Shown: piece by piece, positions 12,346 through 25,600 of the stretch
Layout of the letters: each line of letters opens with the position of its first letter
How positions within the stretch are numbered: position 1 is the first letter of the stretch
Assembly: GCA_013396915.1 (NCBI GenBank)
Contig: VWZL01001363.1
Location: 287,140 to 351,139, forward strand
DNA: 64,000 nt
Origin: Stercorarius parasiticus
Taxonomy: Eukaryota > Chordata > Aves > Charadriiformes > Stercorariidae
Direction: 5' to 3'
The notes under the pieces: generated by a model
The model's input: the letters and a program-made list of their open reading frames with translations, nothing else
What the model was told of the DNA's origin: nothing
The model's database searches: none
Position numbers and translations under genes: made by a program

Positions 12346-12469
12346 NNNNNNNNNNNNNNNNNNNNNNNNNNNNNNNNNNNNNNNNNNNNNNNNNNNNNNN
12401 NNNNNNNNNNNNNNNNNNNNNNNNNNNNNNNNNNNNNNNNNNNNNNNNNNNNNNNNNNNNNNNNNNNNN
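12346..12469. other. Assembly gap, 124 N
   Basis: There are 124 undetermined bases, flanked on both sides by the TA-rich microsatellite. The true length is unknown. Confidence 0.99.
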
Positions 12470-12552
12470 TTATATATATATGTAAATATATATATACATA
12501 TATATATATGAAAAGTGTATCTGTACACACACCCACCCACCTACCCACCCCT
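12470..12552. repeat. (TA)n then C-rich (CCCA)n tract
   Basis: (TA)n with ATGTA interruptions (to 12510) is followed by ACACACACCCACCCACCTACCC-type sequence to 12552. The minus strand therefore has four GGG tracts with loops of 1, 5 and 1 bases (12532-12550), a good G-quadruplex candidate beside the gap. Confidence 0.9.
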
Positions 12553-13820
12553 CCTTCTCCTCAGAAAAAATGTTTTCAGGACTAGGATTTAAAAAGTGTG
12601 AGTTTGAGATGAGTCCCACTGCCACAGAGCAGAGGTCAACGCCGTTCCCTTTACTGGCTGGCATGTTGATAACTTGGTTTCAGTTCCCCTCCTTCCTCTG
12701 CCAAGTGATGATAATTTTCAGTGCTAGCTGACACATGGGCATAGACTAGTCTTCCAGAGGGTTTTGCACTGAATGTGATTTGCTCTTTCCATTGCTTCTC
12801 ATTGGCAGAATAGAGATAAGTTGCCCTGCTGAACTTCTGAGATGAATTCTTACATTTGACTACTGTTCTCTCTATCTTATTCTTGCCTTTCGCCACCTTC
12901 CTGTAGTCTGTCCCTCCGTGAAGGAGATGGCACAAGTTATTTCTGCCTACAGCAGTCCCCTAGAAATGCAAAGTCAGTTTACTGCTTGTTTTTTATTTAG
13001 GTGCCCTTTATTTGTGCAGCAAAGCAGGAGTTCAGAGATAGTGAGGATATACAGCCTTAGTGCAGGCTGCCATTTCGGCAGATTGCCAAACACTATTTGA
13101 TAGCTAAGATTGTCTCTCATTTGCTCAGACCAGTTTGTAAGTAATCTCCTTTAGGTTTAACTCTGGTTTTGAGTCAAGAAGCTAGTTAGATTTTGACTTA
13201 AACGTATTCTCTCTCACTTTAATCTACACAAATTTCAGAATCAGTGGTCCTGAAAAAGTGTTTCCCATCGGAGTTTTTCAGAGTTTATATAAATATATAC
13301 ATATATAATTTTATTTTTTTACAAGACAGGATGGTATGGGAGTAATTTAAAATTTCCCTTCCTACACCTTCTTAATTTCATTTTCCAAAGTTGCCATTGA
13401 AATTTGTCTGCAATAATAATTTCTTACTGGCATAGTGTTTCATTCTTAGAAGTACTTCTGCAAGTTTGCATCACTTTATAAAGTCTGAACAGACCTTAAC
13501 AGACTTTTCACTACAATTCCTATAAAGTGATTCCTAATGGTTAGTTTGTTTTGCCTTCAATAAATTTAAAATGATAAATATTTGCCAAACATAAAGACAA
13601 ATTTCTAGTGTTAGTTTCTTGGTAAGAAAATAGTTTCACTTTGCTTTAGTCACTGTTTTGCAAAACATGTCACCGGTTAATCATCGTGCAAGAAGCCTTC
13701 CAACCTGCTGCTGATGTTGCATTAACAGATACCCTGGGTGCTTTGTTAAACTCAAAACATTTCAGTGGAGCTTTATACGTGAGACAGTATTTAATTCCTC
13801 AAAGTAATTGCTCTTGCCAA

Positions 13821-13851
13821 TCCTTCCACGCACCAGTTTAGCGTGGAAGGA
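13821..13851. repeat. 11-bp perfect stem, 9-base loop hairpin
   Basis: TCCTTCCACGC (13821-13831) and GCGTGGAAGGA (13841-13851) are exact reverse complements separated by ACCAGTTTA. It is GC-richer than its surroundings and retains two CpGs. No T-run follows, so it is not an obvious Pol III terminator. Confidence 0.9.
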
Positions 13852-16800
13852 GGTTATTAACAAAGGGATGCTGCTAATTTCTAATCCTTGTAATTTCTTT
13901 CTGTAGTCAGTGCAGAAAGAGAGAGCAAGAGACTGCCCTCTAGAGAACAAGATCAGCTCCCGAGTTAGGCGTTGCCTTCAAGAAGAGTCTTTCTCCATCG
14001 ACTGCAGAAGGCGGCTAAAGAAACTAAAATAGCTTGTGTAACTAGTCTGGATTTCTAACTCATTAGGAAAGCGAAAGCTTAATTATATCAATATGTTAGA
14101 GATTTTTCTGTGATATAAATTCACCTTCCGTCTGCACAACCTTTTCATCCTTATTTTTTAGCTTTTTAGCTTCTAGTCAAAATATCTTCTCCGTGAGCGT
14201 CTCAAGTAATATGGGAATGTCACTGAAAACTGTTTCTGAATTTGTTTTTGAAAAAAATGAAGGCATTTGCATGGGAAGGCAGTAAAACATTACGCAGCCT
14301 CTTACTGCATGTTGTTCATTTTAAAAGGAATTTGCAAGGACCTTGCTGCTCTTTCAAGCTTGCACACCCAGTTTATAGCATTTGGTTTAGAACAGCCCCT
14401 GAAAGTACCACTTAAAATGAAAGTTGTTCGACACACACACAGAGCACCTAGGCTGTAGACCCATGCTCACTATTGTTTGATAAAAATCAGCCATCACTTG
14501 CACATAAAGCCTGAAATTTCTACAATAAGCTAGGTATGATGTATTCGTAATACAACTAACGAGATTTCACATACTTGCTTTCACTTTTCTATAGAAATAT
14601 ACATCTGCGTAGTTGTTTACATTACAAGTTCTTGCTTTTGATCATGGAATGTTTTGTTCTCCTGATTCGCTTAAAATGATAGGTCTTTTAAATGGAAGCC
14701 ACAGAGTTTTATTCTTTGTACCATGAAGTTTTGTTAAAAGTTTTCCCTTAATGAAATGAGCGTTCTACCATATATATTTTGAATTGCTGCTATATTTCCC
14801 ATATCAGAACCTACTTTAAAAACAATTTTTTTTTTGTTGTTGAAGAACTGAATGAAATACAGCTCTGTACTTAAAGCATAGGAGTGTTTTTTGTCATCTT
14901 TGTGCTGATGCTTCAATATTTGTTTCTAGTTTGTGGTTGGAAAAGGTTGGAATTTCTGGTTGAAAGTGTGATTTTGCAGGACTGCCATTTGTTTGGTTTA
15001 TCTGCAATTGGTAGTTTTTGTTTGCTTATGATTGTATTCTTTTTTTATTCTTTGGTACACTGCACTTTTACCTACGAATGTTGCTATTCTTCTCCTACAT
15101 TTAGCAGTTTTATTTTCATGTACTTTTTAAGCCTTTTCTGCCAAGTCAAGTTTATTTCTGAAAGTAACCTCGCTATATTCTGATTCACTTTTGTCATAAA
15201 TAGATTTCATTTCCAGTTAATCCACATTGATATGATTTAGCGGCATTACTTAGTTGCTTACCATAACTCAGGGGCCTTATGGTGCAGCTGATCTCACATA
15301 AATAAAAGTGGGTTGTTTCCTGACTATGAACTTCGAAACACCATTGAGTGAGTTACTCAGAAATTTCAAACAGGTCATCAGTTTTTGGAGAGCAGACCAA
15401 AGAAACTTATATTGTTGGAGCAAGCAGTTGTGCTGAAATTAAATGGTTTATGAAGCTGGAGGAACGTTACAGGAGATTTTGTGTGAGGTTTTTCTGATAT
15501 GGGGTATTTTTTTCAGAAAAACTGGCAATATAATTTCAGGGAGATCAGAATGGATGGAGCAAATTAGTAATTTAAACATTTTATAAATAAGAAAGTTCAG
15601 TGTCACTTTGAAACTATTTTTGTTTTCATTCTTTTATTGTATAGAAATGAAATAAAAAGTGGAAATTACAATAAGACTTTTCAATAAGATTTTGTACAGA
15701 GTTACACATTTTGTTACTTTGCAGTTATCTAGAATAAGCTCATCTTTTATAATTCATCAAATTCTGTCACTCCATATAGTTGTTGTTTTCTGTCGATTTA
15801 CTGTTCCCACTGGTATTAAAAGGAGACCTGTCATGTTTCTTGGGAGGGGGTAAGAGGATGTCGCCTCAGCTATCCTGGAAAAGTATTGCAAAGTAGGAAA
15901 ATAGTGCCTTTTGGGTTAAAAGATGCAAATGGAAGTATTCTATTTTGAAGTGCTCTATTTCTGTCACTATGTAATTAGCATGCAACGTAAATGAATATAG
16001 TCAAAAAATGGACTCATGTGTCTTGGTGCTAATCACAGTGCAGTCAGACTGACAAGTAACATCACTTTGATTACCTGCTGGGCGGTTATTCACTGACCTT
16101 AACGACTGCAGTGAGCAAAACTGATTCTGTTTTAAAACCTTGACTGTAGCTTATGACAGTGAAATAACTTTATCTTAAAACTCTTGGTTCAGTAAAGCAT
16201 ATTGAGTTATAGGTATTCTCTTTAGAGGTTTCTTTCATTTTTGGAGGTAACTCAGAATTGGGAACTGTCATAGTTAGACGGAACTATTAGTCCCTCTGAT
16301 GTACTTTATGAACCTAGAGAAAGACCTTACTTGTTAGATTCAAGTAATTCATAAAACTCACCGAATCTGAAGTTTATTGCCCAGTGTTGCATTGCAGGAG
16401 TTGAGACAAGATTTGGTATTTCATATAGATGTATCCAAAAGTCGCTGCATGTTTCTTACCATTACTTTACTAAAGGATCGACAGAAAGTTGTGCTGCGTG
16501 TTTTCAGCTACTTATGTGTGTTACCTTACAAGCTCTCTTCAGGTCTTTCCATTTTAATCTCTAAAGTCTTGATGTGGATCATAGTGTTGGGAAAATCTGC
16601 TTCCATTCCTGAGTTTCACAGTGTTGGTGTAATGGAATCCTTTTCTCTGCTTTTAGCTTGTCCCTAAAGAAAATGAAGACATGCTTCAGTGTTTTTTATT
16701 ATCCATTTTTAGGATCTATTTTCTTATGAATTAATGGCTTCAGTTCCTGAGGTTATCCATTGTACACCATGCCACTTTATTTTCTTAGGAATTTGTTGAA

Positions 16801-19276
16801 ATTCCCCTTGTTCCCTGAAGAATTTTTAGATGTCTGCCTTTCCCCTTCTCTGGGTGTGGAATTTGCTTTATCCTAGTATCATTGACACTACACTTTGACC
16901 TGCTTTTGCTTGGATGGCTACACTGATCTTTTTCCATTTGCAAATCTTTCTGCAGCAGATTTTGTTGGAGTTTTGTGCATTTTTAGTTCCAAGTTAGTCT
17001 GCTACATCTGGATCAGTTCAACTTCTTTTTGAGAATGCACCTCAGTGGAACATAATTGAGCCCCGTGTGATAAGAATAATTTCAGTCAGTACGTACTGTG
17101 TCATACATGCTATTTTCATCAGCAGTTTAATTTTGATACTTTATAGCAGCCAAGTAGTTAATTTTACAAACTCTTTTAGAATATAATATGTAATTCTAAT
17201 TTCCTTTTTTTGAACAAAATGCAACAGGACAAAAATTCACCAAAAAAACCCCAAGAGAACTACTTCAGGTTACCTGGACCAGGTTAGGGTTACGAAAAGT
17301 GCTACTAAATTGTAACCTTCTGTAAGGTCCAGGCATTTCTATTCAGAGACATGATGGGGAGACATACTCAGACTTCTACAGAAGAGGAGTCTAGTACAAT
17401 TGTTGTGCTTATTTTTTCTGATTTAATTTTATAGTGAATAGGGATGGGAAGGTAGAGGATGTTTAGACTATACATTTGGTCAGATGAAGGTATTCCTTTC
17501 TTGTTAGAGATACCCTTTTATGTGTCACATAACAAGATCCAGTAAACAGAAGAAAATACATTATGAGATATAAGAACAACATACCAGACATTTGTGTTAT
17601 CTATAGATAACGAATAAAAACTGGTGACAGCACTTCCATTTTCTATTTCAGCTGTTTTTAAGGGTTCATTTATAAGGAGCTTTCTGTCCCATTTGGCTGA
17701 CAAATACTGACGTCTGAATCTTGATTCAATCGGCATCTTCTCCTCTTACTAAATCATTCATGAATGTTGCACTACTTTTAGTCTCTTTATTCTGTCAATG
17801 ACTTTGTGGTAAAAATAGAAATAGAGCTTTTTGATTTCAGTGATTTGATGCATTCGTAGTTGATGCAGATCATTAGCTTTTTTAAATGCATAAATCATGG
17901 ACCCTAATTTTACAGTCTTCAGGCTTTTAATCTTTTGGTAGTGTTCACTTGCTTATATTAAAGGAATAACTTCTTAATTACTTTTTTGTACTGAATGTAA
18001 TCAACGTTTCTGCAATAGTAGATACATACCTACAAACCAGGAGTAGTTAAATTGGAGTGGTTCTCCAAGAAGAAAGAAGAATTATTAGCTAAAACCATAA
18101 TCAATTAAAAGAACTTGTATTATTCAACTTAAAGGGAAAAAAAAAGATAATATATGATAATGTTAAACACTATAGGGAACTAAGAAAAACAAGAAATGTC
18201 TTCCAAATCCTTAAGTGACCTTCAATTAAGAGAAAATGAATTTGTGTTTATAACTAGCTTCAAGATGTGTGCTGTGTAAGAGCTACTGAGCTAAAAGTTG
18301 GGGAAAATGTCAACCAGAAGAAAATTCATTGCTGCAAGTAAGCCTGCTGTGCTGCACAAATATTTCTGCAGAACTAACAAAGGCAGAAAAACACAGGGAA
18401 TATGGTAGTGCATGCATCTTCATTTAAAAAGAAAAAAAAAAAAAGGGAAAAAAAAATAGGTGGCTACAAAGAAAAGAGTTTGTATTAGGAACAGTGAATG
18501 TACAATCTTGCCTAGCTTGAATCTGGCTGAGCAGTTGAAGAAAAAAAAAAAATAAAAATCTCATTTTTATGAAACATTTGTGACATTCAAGAAATCCTCT
18601 TGGGCCTTGAAAAGCCCCGTCACCCATATGACACATCTGCTGCCTTGTTTTTTCAGGGAGGTTTGCTGCACTACTGGGGCTTTGTATTGAAACTGTGCAA
18701 GAATTGTACCATTTTTAACAATTTGCTCTAGTATGTTTTAGCAGGGATTGCCTTAAAGTTACTTGACAAAAATAACTAGATAAAGACAGCAGCAGAGTGT
18801 GACGATACGTAAAGTTTCGTTAAAGGCCAGTTGGCTTTTAGATATCGAAAGCATTTTGTCATTTTCCATTGTTAAACCACTTACTGTGATTGTTTATGTG
18901 GAAAATCGAACATGCTTGGTTTCTTTTTTAAATCTATGTTTAGTGCTAAATGAGTTTAAGATGCAAGTCAAGAAACAAAAATGCTTACTTAGCAAGAAAA
19001 ACAGAATTTAGATTAGGTTGCAGGTTTTTGCGCTTGAAGAACAGGCAGCTGCTCCTTAGTGATTTTTCTTTTTATAGAATTGAAAGAGAAGAGATGATCA
19101 AACTCCAATGGAAAACCTTCATTTGAATGGTATGAGAGTGTCTTTCACAGCAGAGGAAGCAAATTGGTATATGAACTGTGTGTATTTTACTCACGTTTGT
19201 TTGATGAGAACTTGCCCTTCACTTGAAATTCTGTAAAGCATTAATGAAGCAACTTTTATACTACACAAAAGGCTGC

Positions 19277-19300
19277 AATAAGCGATAGTAGTCGCTTATT
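19277..19300. repeat. 9-bp perfect stem, 6-base loop hairpin
   Basis: AATAAGCGA and TCGCTTATT are exact reverse complements around the hexamer TAGTAG. Confidence 0.9.
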
Positions 19301-21818
19301 TCTGTGTCAGAAAGATGTGCTCTACTTAGAGCAATGGAAAGGCCCCACTTGGCTTTGGATTAGGCCTTTGTACAGGAACTGGGAGGCCAAGCTATAGAGT
19401 GCTTCTGAAATGAACCACAAGGATGTGGCCGAAAGGTAAGAGCACTGTTGTCTTCTGGAAAAATAGTTTTCTTTGCTCTACGTTGAGGGGCTGTATCTCA
19501 CAGCTACGATGATATCTTATGCTGTAAGGTTATGTATTGGAAAAAAAACAACAACAAAGTGCAGTGGGATAGCACTTCTACCAAGTGTTTACTTCAATGG
19601 TTTGATATTGGATTGTATAGTTTATCTTCCCCCACCATGGGAAGTGTAAAAGGATGGGAGGAGGGGAATATAAGCAATGGTCTTTTTTGTTTTACTTTTT
19701 TCTTTTTCTTTTTTTCTAACTTGCACACTTGGAAGATCAGGTCTCTAAATACATACCAGAAGGGTTCATCTGGAGAATCTGGAGAACTGTTGTCTTTTTC
19801 TCCCTTTACCCGGTTTGGGTTTTTTCCTACTTTCTTTCTTACCATCTTGTCCACTATCATTTATGTTTTTGTAACTCCTTTGCAAACTCATTTGTGTCTC
19901 TTGCTGGTTTCTTTAGTGTCACGTTGTGGGAATCATTCCATGATTTTGATAATTTTTGGCACCTTTTTGCTGTACCTACTTTGTTTCTACCGTCTCATTT
20001 TTGGATCATGCAAAAGAGAACTGGAAACAGCCAGTGTTCTAGGCAAGGTGAAAAAATGTCCTCTGTTTTGTGCTGTGGACTTCTAGAAATTCTTAATATT
20101 CTGTTGAAATTGAGTGTTAACATGATGTCTGCAGAGGCCTACTTCTGTTTTAGAGTGCAACTTTGTATACACCTAATTAGAGCTGCAGGTTTTGTTTGGG
20201 TTTACTACATGATACGGCTTCCCATGCACAAATACTATCGATGTACAGATATACTGCACTTAATATGTCCCTCTTAAGCTTGCTCATCTGCCTGTAGAAC
20301 ATAAAACTATTTATGGCACAACGTGATGTCTTAGGTGGACAGAGAAATCTGCAGGGATTATTTATCATTTTCACAAATTCTTGAGACACCTGAAAACACT
20401 GCCGTGAAAGCATTTTCAATGTAGTTTATGATGTTATATGAAGTGCTGCATATTAATTTGTGGGCAAATAAGGTAGCAAAAAAACCCCTTCTGATATAGA
20501 AGATTTCTGCAGCTAAAAGGCAGTTACTAGCACAGATGTTCTCACATGTTGCAGTCTTAACTCTGAAGGTGACAGCTGAAAACTATGTGTAACTTTGAAT
20601 ACAAGTGTTAATAACAACTGAGACAGTAAAATGTAATTATTGCATGTTATTATACTATCACCTGAGCAGCTGCAAGGCATAGACTGAATATTTTCCCACG
20701 TTCAATTAGAAGGAGGTAAAAGTAGTGCTGCAGAACCAAGTCAGTTAAATGAGAATTTAAATCACTGCAACTGAAGTAGCAATTGTAAAATCATCCCACA
20801 TCCTAGCCAACAAGGCATGTTTCAAGACTAGCAAAGCGTGACTTTCCTGGACTTAGGTCACTAAAGCTGGTAGGTTGGATGATATCTGATAACTGTTGAT
20901 ATGATAACTGTTTGGCCTGTCAGGCATGTGTATGATTCCTTAATGCTCCTTGGGAAGTGATAGTCACAGGAAATGTATTGTCCTGGCAAACAAAGCAGAA
21001 GAAAATTATCTTCCCACCAAGTTACTAACATTGTCCCTTTGCATTCGTCTTGGTGCTTACCGTACTATTCATTCTCTTATTCAGTCTTTAACCAGTACTC
21101 CAACCAGGATGAAAACTGCATCTAACTACTGAGTTTGATGCATTTTTCATTGCAAGTGGTTCCTGCAGGGCTGCAGCACCTTCTGTTTTAAGAAATAAGC
21201 CATAGAGCAGTGACATGCTCGATTGTTCTAGATCGTTATAGAAAAATTGTTCTAGAAAAGAAATCAGTTACAGTGATGGTTGATCACCATTTTAGTAAGA
21301 ATTTATTTTATTCCGATGTTAAGACTTTTACCTTTTCATGGTAAAGGTACTCGCTAGTCTTATGTGTTTCTGTGATCAAGCAAGCACTGGAGTCACAGGA
21401 GATGATGAGGTTTAAAAGCTCAAAAGTGAGAATTTAAAAGTTGCTGAGAACTCCAAAATTCTAGCTGCATGTCAGATGACGTTTTCTGTATTATCTTGCT
21501 TTGATTACATTGATTTCTGATAAAATAAAGCTTCAGTTGGAGTAAATTAACTTAAAACACTGCCTAGAAGGTCTTTATGGGCAAATAGATGCATTTCTGG
21601 TATCACCACTTAGACTTGCCCCCTGTGTAACACAAACTGTTTAATCCATAATCCTCATAACCCATCTATAGCTTCTGTTTTAAGAGTGTACGTAGTTCCC
21701 ACCTACTGATTTATAAATAGGGACCAATTAACTACTTAGCCTTCTCTTTGTTACGAGCCAGTAAGTTTGTGATACATTGCTGTAGGGTTAGCATCTGAAA
21801 ACTCCTGTCACTTCTGTG

Positions 21819-22296
21819 GGATTCACAGACTAGTTGAGGCTGGAAGGCACGTCTGTAGATTGTCTGGTCCAACCCATCTGCTCAAGCAGGGTCACATACA
21901 GCTGGTTGCCCAGGACCACGTCCAGATGGCTTTTGAGTATCTCCAAGGATGGGGAGACTCTGCAACCTCTCTAGTAGCCTGTGCCAGTGCTCTGTCACCC
22001 TCAGAGTAAAGAAAGTGTTTACTGGTGTTCAGGCAGCACCTTCTCTGTTTCTGTGTGTGCGGATTGCCCCCTTGTTCTGTCACTGGGCAACACTGAGAAC
22101 AGTCTTGCTCCCTCTTCTTCTTTCCTGTCCATCAGGTATTTGTACACATTGATATAAGTTCCTCCTAAGTCTTCTCTTCTCTGGGTTGAACTGTCATAGC
22201 TCTCTCAGCCTTTCCTCACAGGAGAGATGCTCCAGTCCCCTAATTGTCTTTGTGACCCTTTGCTAGACTCGTTCCCCAAAGTCCATATCTTTCTCA
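21819..22296 (-). mobile_element. CR1 LINE 3' half, degenerate
   Basis: About 480 bases of CR1 in minus orientation are collinear with the end of ORF2 and the 3' UTR. Blocks include ATTCACAGACTAGTTGAGGC, CTGCTCAAGCAGGGTCAC, TGGTTGCCCAGGACCACGTCC, ATCTCCAAGGATGGGGAGAC, CAGTGCTCTGTCACCCTCAG, CACTGGGCAACACTGAGAAC, and GCTCTCTCAGCCTTTCCTCAC. The minus-strand translation at 21892-22083 still contains the end-of-ORF2 pattern of an FLYSE-like block, DRALAQATREVAESPHPWR and a terminal stop. Frameshifts break the rest. Similarity fades in a CR1-like run ending near 22296. Confidence 0.92.
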
Positions 22297-24557
22297 CAGC
22301 CCAGTTTCTTCAGAAAAGTTAATTTATTTTCACTCTCTTATTTGACATTTAAATGGCATATTCTAATGAGTCCTCTTTCAGATTGCCATTTCCTTATTGT
22401 AAACACAATTCTAGGACCTGTACTAGTTTTACTCTGATACTGACTGAGGCATAAAGTTGGAGTCTCCTTTCTGCAAATGCACATCAAGTGAAATGGAAGA
22501 GTACTGGTCTTAAAATTGGGGCTCCGTGTCAACCAAGCCACAGCAATCCAGACATGAAACTCAGAGCTGTCTTTATTTGCTGTAAAGAAAGAAATTGGAC
22601 AACTCCTCCCAATTAATGTCAGCTGAAAGAAAACAACGCTGTCCTATATAAGACTAGGCAGCAGTGCTTTATTTTATCAGAGAATACCAGCTTCCTTTAC
22701 GCAAAGAAATTCTTTCTGTATCCCTCCCACTCTTTAAACTGACGTAGAAAACAGCACCCATATCCCCCACTAAGAGCACCAACAATCCCTTCCGATTCCC
22801 ACTTTTAAGTGCTTATTTATATTACGTAGCTGGGTGTTGCTGCCTGGCTCCAACCCAGCCTCCTTCAGCTTTAAGTTTTCCCTTTGTGTTTAACACTCAA
22901 TAAAACTTAGTGATTCAACACATAAATAAAAGCAATCACTTAATAGAATTTTAGGTTTTTTCCAATATTGTTTATTTGAAACATGAGTACAATTTTACAT
23001 GCTTCAGAGAAGATTAAAGGTAAACCCTAAATATAAGTGATGCAAACCCCTAAATTTCAGGCCATAATGTGTCACTAGCTGGGGTGAATAAAAAACAAAT
23101 AAAATAAGTTTCAGGTATGGCCGGGTCTTTGAGTTTCTTCTGTTATCTTCTGATGATCAAATACTGTCCTTTTTCAGGCAGCAGACTAGATTTAATTTAT
23201 TGGATTTTTTTAATTTATTTTGCCTTTTTTAATCTACTTGTCTTACATACTGTTCTAGTTAATGAACATAAAGTGAATGCCGAAAGGAAAATCATATTTA
23301 GTAAATTTATGTCTTGTTCTCAGGTGGAATATTGAATAAAATCTAACACATTGACTACAGAAATGTTATTAATTGGGAGGTAGTTTTTGAGCACAGAGTA
23401 GTGATGGAGATTTAAAATGTATCAATATTTATCTTGTGCCATATCCTCACTCTAGAAATTAAATAAAACCTTAATTTTGACCTTCAGGACAGAATTCTCC
23501 AGGTATAGCAGATGGAACTTTGAAGTACAATTCACAGTGAATTTACTCTTACCAGCGTGGAAAAATTTGAAAGACGCTGTCTTTAAACACTAGTTTGTTA
23601 TTTTCACTTTCTGAAAATTCCTTCTTTCAGTTAATAGAGTTAGGCTGTCACTTTATTAATATGCCTAGTATTTGCTTTTTGTTTACAACCTCAATGACAG
23701 TGTCCTAGAGAGTGATTTATTCTGATCAGCTGTCAACAGGACGATACTGTAGATAGTGATGTACAATAAAATAGAAGGAGGTTTCAGATGCTGTGTTAAC
23801 TTAAGAAATAGGTGCACAGCATTCTCTTCTGTTTCTACGAAGTAGTGACTAATCTTGTAACTGCTGCAAGTCTTACAGTCCTCCAGCCCAACCTATTCAG
23901 CCTGGTCCTTCCAGGAGAATGGAAACCACTCAGAGGCTTGGATTTGGAAACCTACAACAAAACTAGCTTCCCAGAAAATGCCATAACTTTTTTGAGCATC
24001 CCTGCAACCGGTAGTACTGATAATAGGTACTGGATTGCTTGAAAGTCTGCTTAATAACTAAGCAACCTTATTCTACATCAGAAGCTGTTTTCATGACTCT
24101 GTATTTTACAAAAACGTTTTAGCTCAGAGAAGGGCAAAGGTAACTGCAGCATGACTACAACCAGGGAAACAGATCACAGTAGTGCTTTCCAAGAAAGCTA
24201 CCATTAAGCAGAGATGGCTAAAGAAAAAAAACAACTGGATTTACCTAAGTGAAATATTAAAGACAAGCAAAATCAATGAATAACAAATGGCAAAATAGTG
24301 AATTCGCCAGGAGAGCTGAGGAATATTTTATGGCCGCTGTTTTTGTCCCCTGAGATATGAGAGACAACCCATTTAGACAACTGTAACTCCACATTGTGGA
24401 AAGTTCCCTGCGGATGTTCCCCTGGAGACCTGCCTGCCGCTTTTTCTTCCAACGCTGTCCTCTCTCCACACCAGCTGTGTCCTGGCAGCTCAGCTTTCTG
24501 GTCAATGAGATTTCCCCAGCCATGGATTGCAATGAGCCACAATCTCTGCTCTCTCTG

Positions 24558-24613
24558 TTGGGTTTTTTTTGGTTGGTGGTTTGTTGGGGTTTTTTTGTTT
24601 GGTTTTTTTTTTA
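24558..24613. repeat. T/G low-complexity tract
   Basis: Runs of T alternate with GG and GGTTGGTGG over 56 bases. No A or C occurs within the tract. Confidence 0.9.
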
Positions 24614-25570
24614 ATGTCTTGTAAGCTTGACTGTCCTGTTCTTCCTCCTCGGTGCAGTACAAAGAGAGGATACAAAGCTTAATGACTTCCCTCTGCATCT
24701 CAGAGGTCCAAAAGCCCTAGGAATACTGTGACGAAGCTAATTCTGGAGCAGGGAATGGCATAGCTACTCGGTGGCTGTGACTGTCAGCATGCAGCTTTCT
24801 CCACAGGGTATTTCCTATTGCAAGGCAGGCTAAATTAGCTCAGTGTGGCACGGGAATGGTTTCAGTGTGCTGGGGACCTGAGCTAGAACTGCTGCCTGCC
24901 ACTGCACTTTGCCTCTTCAGAATGAGTTCCCAGTTCTTAGTTCCGTGCTCTTGTGTGTGTTGCCCACACTTAGGGTAATGAGGTGTATCAATTAGGTTAT
25001 GTCTCCTGGTTTTGTGCATCTGAGAGTGGCCATTTTTCCACACAAACACGCACATGAAGCAAATTTAAATCTGTGTTAACAGCAGCTTCGTGGCATGCAG
25101 TATAAATCTGAGCCCTTGCTCAGGTCTACTTTTTTTTTTTTTTTTCATTCCAACCACATTATATTCCACTATCGCTTTTTGCAGTTAATGTTTCTTCTAG
25201 CATCACAGCAATTCCATATGGGCGTCTTTCTTAAAACTGAAATATACACGTTTCAAAGTCACTAAAATAATACTACAGTGCAAAAATTATAGTAAAGCTT
25301 TTATATTTTTTACAGGCTATGTACTACCATCTCTTAATTGCTCTGACAGCAAGGAAGGAATTTCATGGAAACTGTGGATTTTTCAATATAAACTTAAAAA
25401 TAGTCTGTTTAGACAGAAAAGAGGTTTGGCAACCTTTGCAGTATGTCAGTTTTAGGAGACTTTTGAGTATCTACAGTGCAACATGGAATAAGACACTTCT
25501 GCCATTTATTTCTGCCATATATATAGTGTTTGCATCTTTATATCTGATAATCCGATTATGCAATACATAT

Positions 25571-25600
25571 CTAGATCTAGATCTAGATCTAGATATATAT
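25571..25600. repeat. (CTAGAT)4 palindromic hexamer microsatellite
   Basis: Four perfect CTAGAT units (25571-25594) run into ATATAT. The unit contains overlapping CTAG and AGATCT palindromes, so the whole array can fold on itself. Confidence 0.95.

Larger units (their letters stand above)
12553..21818. other. 9.3 kb without recognised gene or transposon
   Basis: This is AT-rich DNA with scattered A-runs (18425-18460, 18539-18558) and two strong hairpins listed separately. 16.25-17.05 kb is T/C-biased and could be an old LINE relic, but I could not align it to anything I know. The overlapping frames at 19.5-20.3 kb are discussed as a finding. No tRNA-like or snRNA-like sequence was seen. Confidence 0.5.

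Noticed and set aside
16245..17050. Possible ancient LINE or 3' UTR-like block
   Set aside because: Some phrases resemble reversed LINE sequence, but I could not find two or more collinear blocks, so it is not listed as an element.
22561..22910. 3' end of a gene with an AATAAA signal
   Set aside because: The hexamer at about 22900 has no upstream coding sequence or splice sites that I can recognise. Such hexamers are common in AT-rich DNA.
24273..24698. 141-codon minus-strand frame as a lysine-rich protein
   Set aside because: The lysine/proline-rich part is the reverse translation of a T/G low-complexity tract. Other frames overlap on both strands, and no domain is recognisable.
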